Source: Flemingiibacterium sp964430755 | GTDB lineage: Bacteria; Bacillota; Clostridia; Oscillospirales; CAG-272 | Direction of reading: 5' to 3' | Assembly (NCBI GenBank): GCA_964430755.1 | Contig: CAYSFT010000084.1 | Span: 1 to 5,265, forward strand | DNA length: 5,265 nt | In this document: positions 4,889 through 5,265 of the stretch, one piece after another | Numbering within the stretch: position 1 is the stretch's first letter | Layout of the letters: each line of letters opens with the position of its first letter | Program-made: the position numbers and the translations under genes | Notes under the pieces: model-generated | What the model saw: the letters and a program-made list of their open reading frames with translations, nothing else | What the model was told of the DNA's origin: nothing | Databases searched by the model: none

Positions 4889-4986
4889 ACTGTTCACCTC
4901 CTTCAAAATTCGTCTGCATTAGGCTTTGACTGTAACGGTTTTCGCCTGATGCAGCCGGGGCCCACTGCTGTATAAACAGCATTTCT
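4889..4986 (-). promoter_or_regulatory. Structured 5' leader of rpsT (candidate autoregulatory RNA)
   Basis: The predicted transcript has about 98 untranslated nt. A first hairpin pairs GCTGT (4980-4976) with ACAGC (4971-4967) around a 4-nt loop. A second stem pairs CTGCATCAGGC (4954-4944) with GCCTAATGCAG (4924-4914), 10 of 11 positions matching, around a 19-nt loop, and ends 10 nt before the Shine-Dalgarno core. A GGGCCCC run joins the two. CAGC at 4970-4967 could instead pair with GCTG at 4956-4953, giving mutually exclusive folds. S20 represses its own synthesis in E. coli; that it does so here through this leader is inference. Confidence 0.5.
4896..4901 (-). promoter_or_regulatory. Shine-Dalgarno site that decides the TTG start of rpsT
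   Basis: The minus strand reads AAGGAGGTG here, complementary to the 16S 3' end over nine bases. It lies 8 nt (counted from AGGAGG) before the TTG at 4888. The strong site offsets the weak TTG initiator. Confidence 0.85.
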
Positions 4987-4992
4987 CCGTAT

Positions 4993-5021
4993 ATGATACC
5001 ACAAAACTTTCAAAATATCAA
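4993..5021 (-). promoter_or_regulatory. Promoter of rpsT
   Basis: On the minus strand TTGATA (5021-5016), a 17-nt spacer and TATCAT (4998-4993) match the housekeeping consensus at 10 of 12 positions. Transcription would start near 4986. The -35 box contains the stop codon of the open frame described upstream. Confidence 0.8.
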
Positions 5022-5265
5022 GGGTTTTTTGAAAATTTCTCAAAAAATTTAGAATTTGCGTCACAAATAATGACGTTATTTGTGAGTTTGCATATAAACG
5101 CACGTTCCCGTAAACTAACTTCAGCCGCTTTAGCGGCGTTTCTGCGCGAGAGAAGCAATGAAGCTACTGAGCCGCCGACGAAGCTGGCGGCGTAGAAACG
5201 GTTACGGTTAACAAAGCGAATCCGGAGCCGTAAGGCGGAGTTGAGCGCGAATCGAGCGCAGGCAA
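5018..5265 (-). repeat. Palindrome-rich, GC-rich segment with an open reading frame: probable dispersed repeat, or partial gene end
   Basis: This is the intergenic stretch upstream of rpsT. From 5101 on it is GC-richer than the AT-rich 4981-5100 and dense in small hairpins: GCCGC/GCGGC (5124-5137), GCCGCC/GGCGGC (5171-5191), a distant pair CGTTTCT/AGAAACG (5137-5143 with 5194-5200), GCC-GTAA-GGC (5227-5236) and a direct repeat GAGCGC (5243-5248, 5254-5259). A perfect 10-bp stem lies at 5061-5085. One minus-strand frame is open for 81 codons from 5263 to a TGA at 5020-5018. It has no ATG; the product would be Ala/Arg-rich (NAAKAAEVSLRERAFICKLT) and then Asn/Lys/Phe-rich near the end. Other frames here are also open for about 30 codons, which argues against reading it as a normal gene. 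A partial CDS entering from the right cannot be excluded. Confidence 0.45.
5061..5085. repeat. Perfect 10-bp inverted repeat with 5-nt loop
   Basis: TCACAAATAA (5061-5070) and TTATTTGTGA (5076-5085) flank TGACG. Neither side has a T tract, so it is not a standard terminator. It lies 40 bp upstream of the rpsT -35 box. CGTCA at 5059-5063 can alternatively pair with TGACG at 5071-5075. Confidence 0.7.

Noticed and set aside
4553..4975. Plus-strand frame of 140 aa running over rpsT.
   Set aside because: It is the complement of the well-supported rpsT gene and its leader; the start overlaps the end of the upstream gene without a ribosome binding site.
4903..5103. Minus-strand 66-aa frame beginning with ATG at 5103, covering the rpsT promoter and leader.
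   Set aside because: It crosses the rpsT promoter and structured leader, has no Shine-Dalgarno and no recognisable motif.
5101..5265. Integron attC-like recombination site (GTTAACA near 5207 with nearby hairpins).
   Set aside because: No paired core sites in the attC arrangement, no integrase and no cassette genes were seen.
1..5265. CRISPR array, tRNA or rRNA genes, insertion sequence or phage genes.
   Set aside because: No regularly spaced direct repeats, no cloverleaf or rRNA signatures, and no transposase, integrase or phage structural motifs were found on reading both strands.

Overview
The window looks like a chromosomal segment from a low-to-mid GC Gram-positive bacterium of the class Clostridia, most likely an Oscillospiraceae/Ruminococcaceae-type gut organism. 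The evidence is strong AGGAGG-type ribosome binding sites, SigA-like TTGACA/TATAAT promoters, a type I-beta DAHP synthase with an N-terminal regulatory domain, a secreted stalk-domain protein and small cysteine-rich clostridial proteins. The lineage is an inference from gene style; no rRNA is present to confirm it.

Left part (1-1634): two minus-strand genes, 15 bases apart, probably form an operon. The first encodes a double zinc-ribbon, two-helix membrane protein (708-1247). The second encodes a secreted protein with a copper-amine-oxidase-N-like stalk domain and an NPCBM-like domain (692 to beyond the left edge). A divergent gene (1377-1634) encodes a small XRE-family repressor-like protein. 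The 129-base divergent region holds a perfect consensus extended -10 promoter for the operon and two copies of a 21-bp dyad, 53 bp apart centre to centre, each containing a -35 box. It reads as a small regulated locus.

Middle part (1692-3599): a 65-aa four-cysteine protein with its own promoter; a complete DAHP synthase (aroF-type, first step of aromatic amino-acid synthesis) with promoter, Shine-Dalgarno and a strong terminator; and, converging on that terminator, trmL, a tRNA wobble-position 2'-O-methyltransferase.

Right part (3600-5265): a single-pass membrane-anchored protein of unknown function (3669-4580) converges with rpsT (ribosomal protein S20, 4622-4888, TTG start). The rpsT terminator hairpin contains the stop codon of the convergent gene. 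rpsT has a clear promoter and a leader of about 98 nt with two stem-loops, which could be autoregulatory. Upstream of it, up to the right edge, lies a GC-richer, palindrome-rich stretch that carries an 81-codon open minus-strand frame without an ATG; it is either a dispersed repeat or the 3' end of a gene crossing the edge.

Most of the window is housekeeping sequence. The less ordinary parts are the dual-operator divergent promoter with its zinc-ribbon/stalk-protein operon, the rpsT leader, and the right-edge repeat-like segment.
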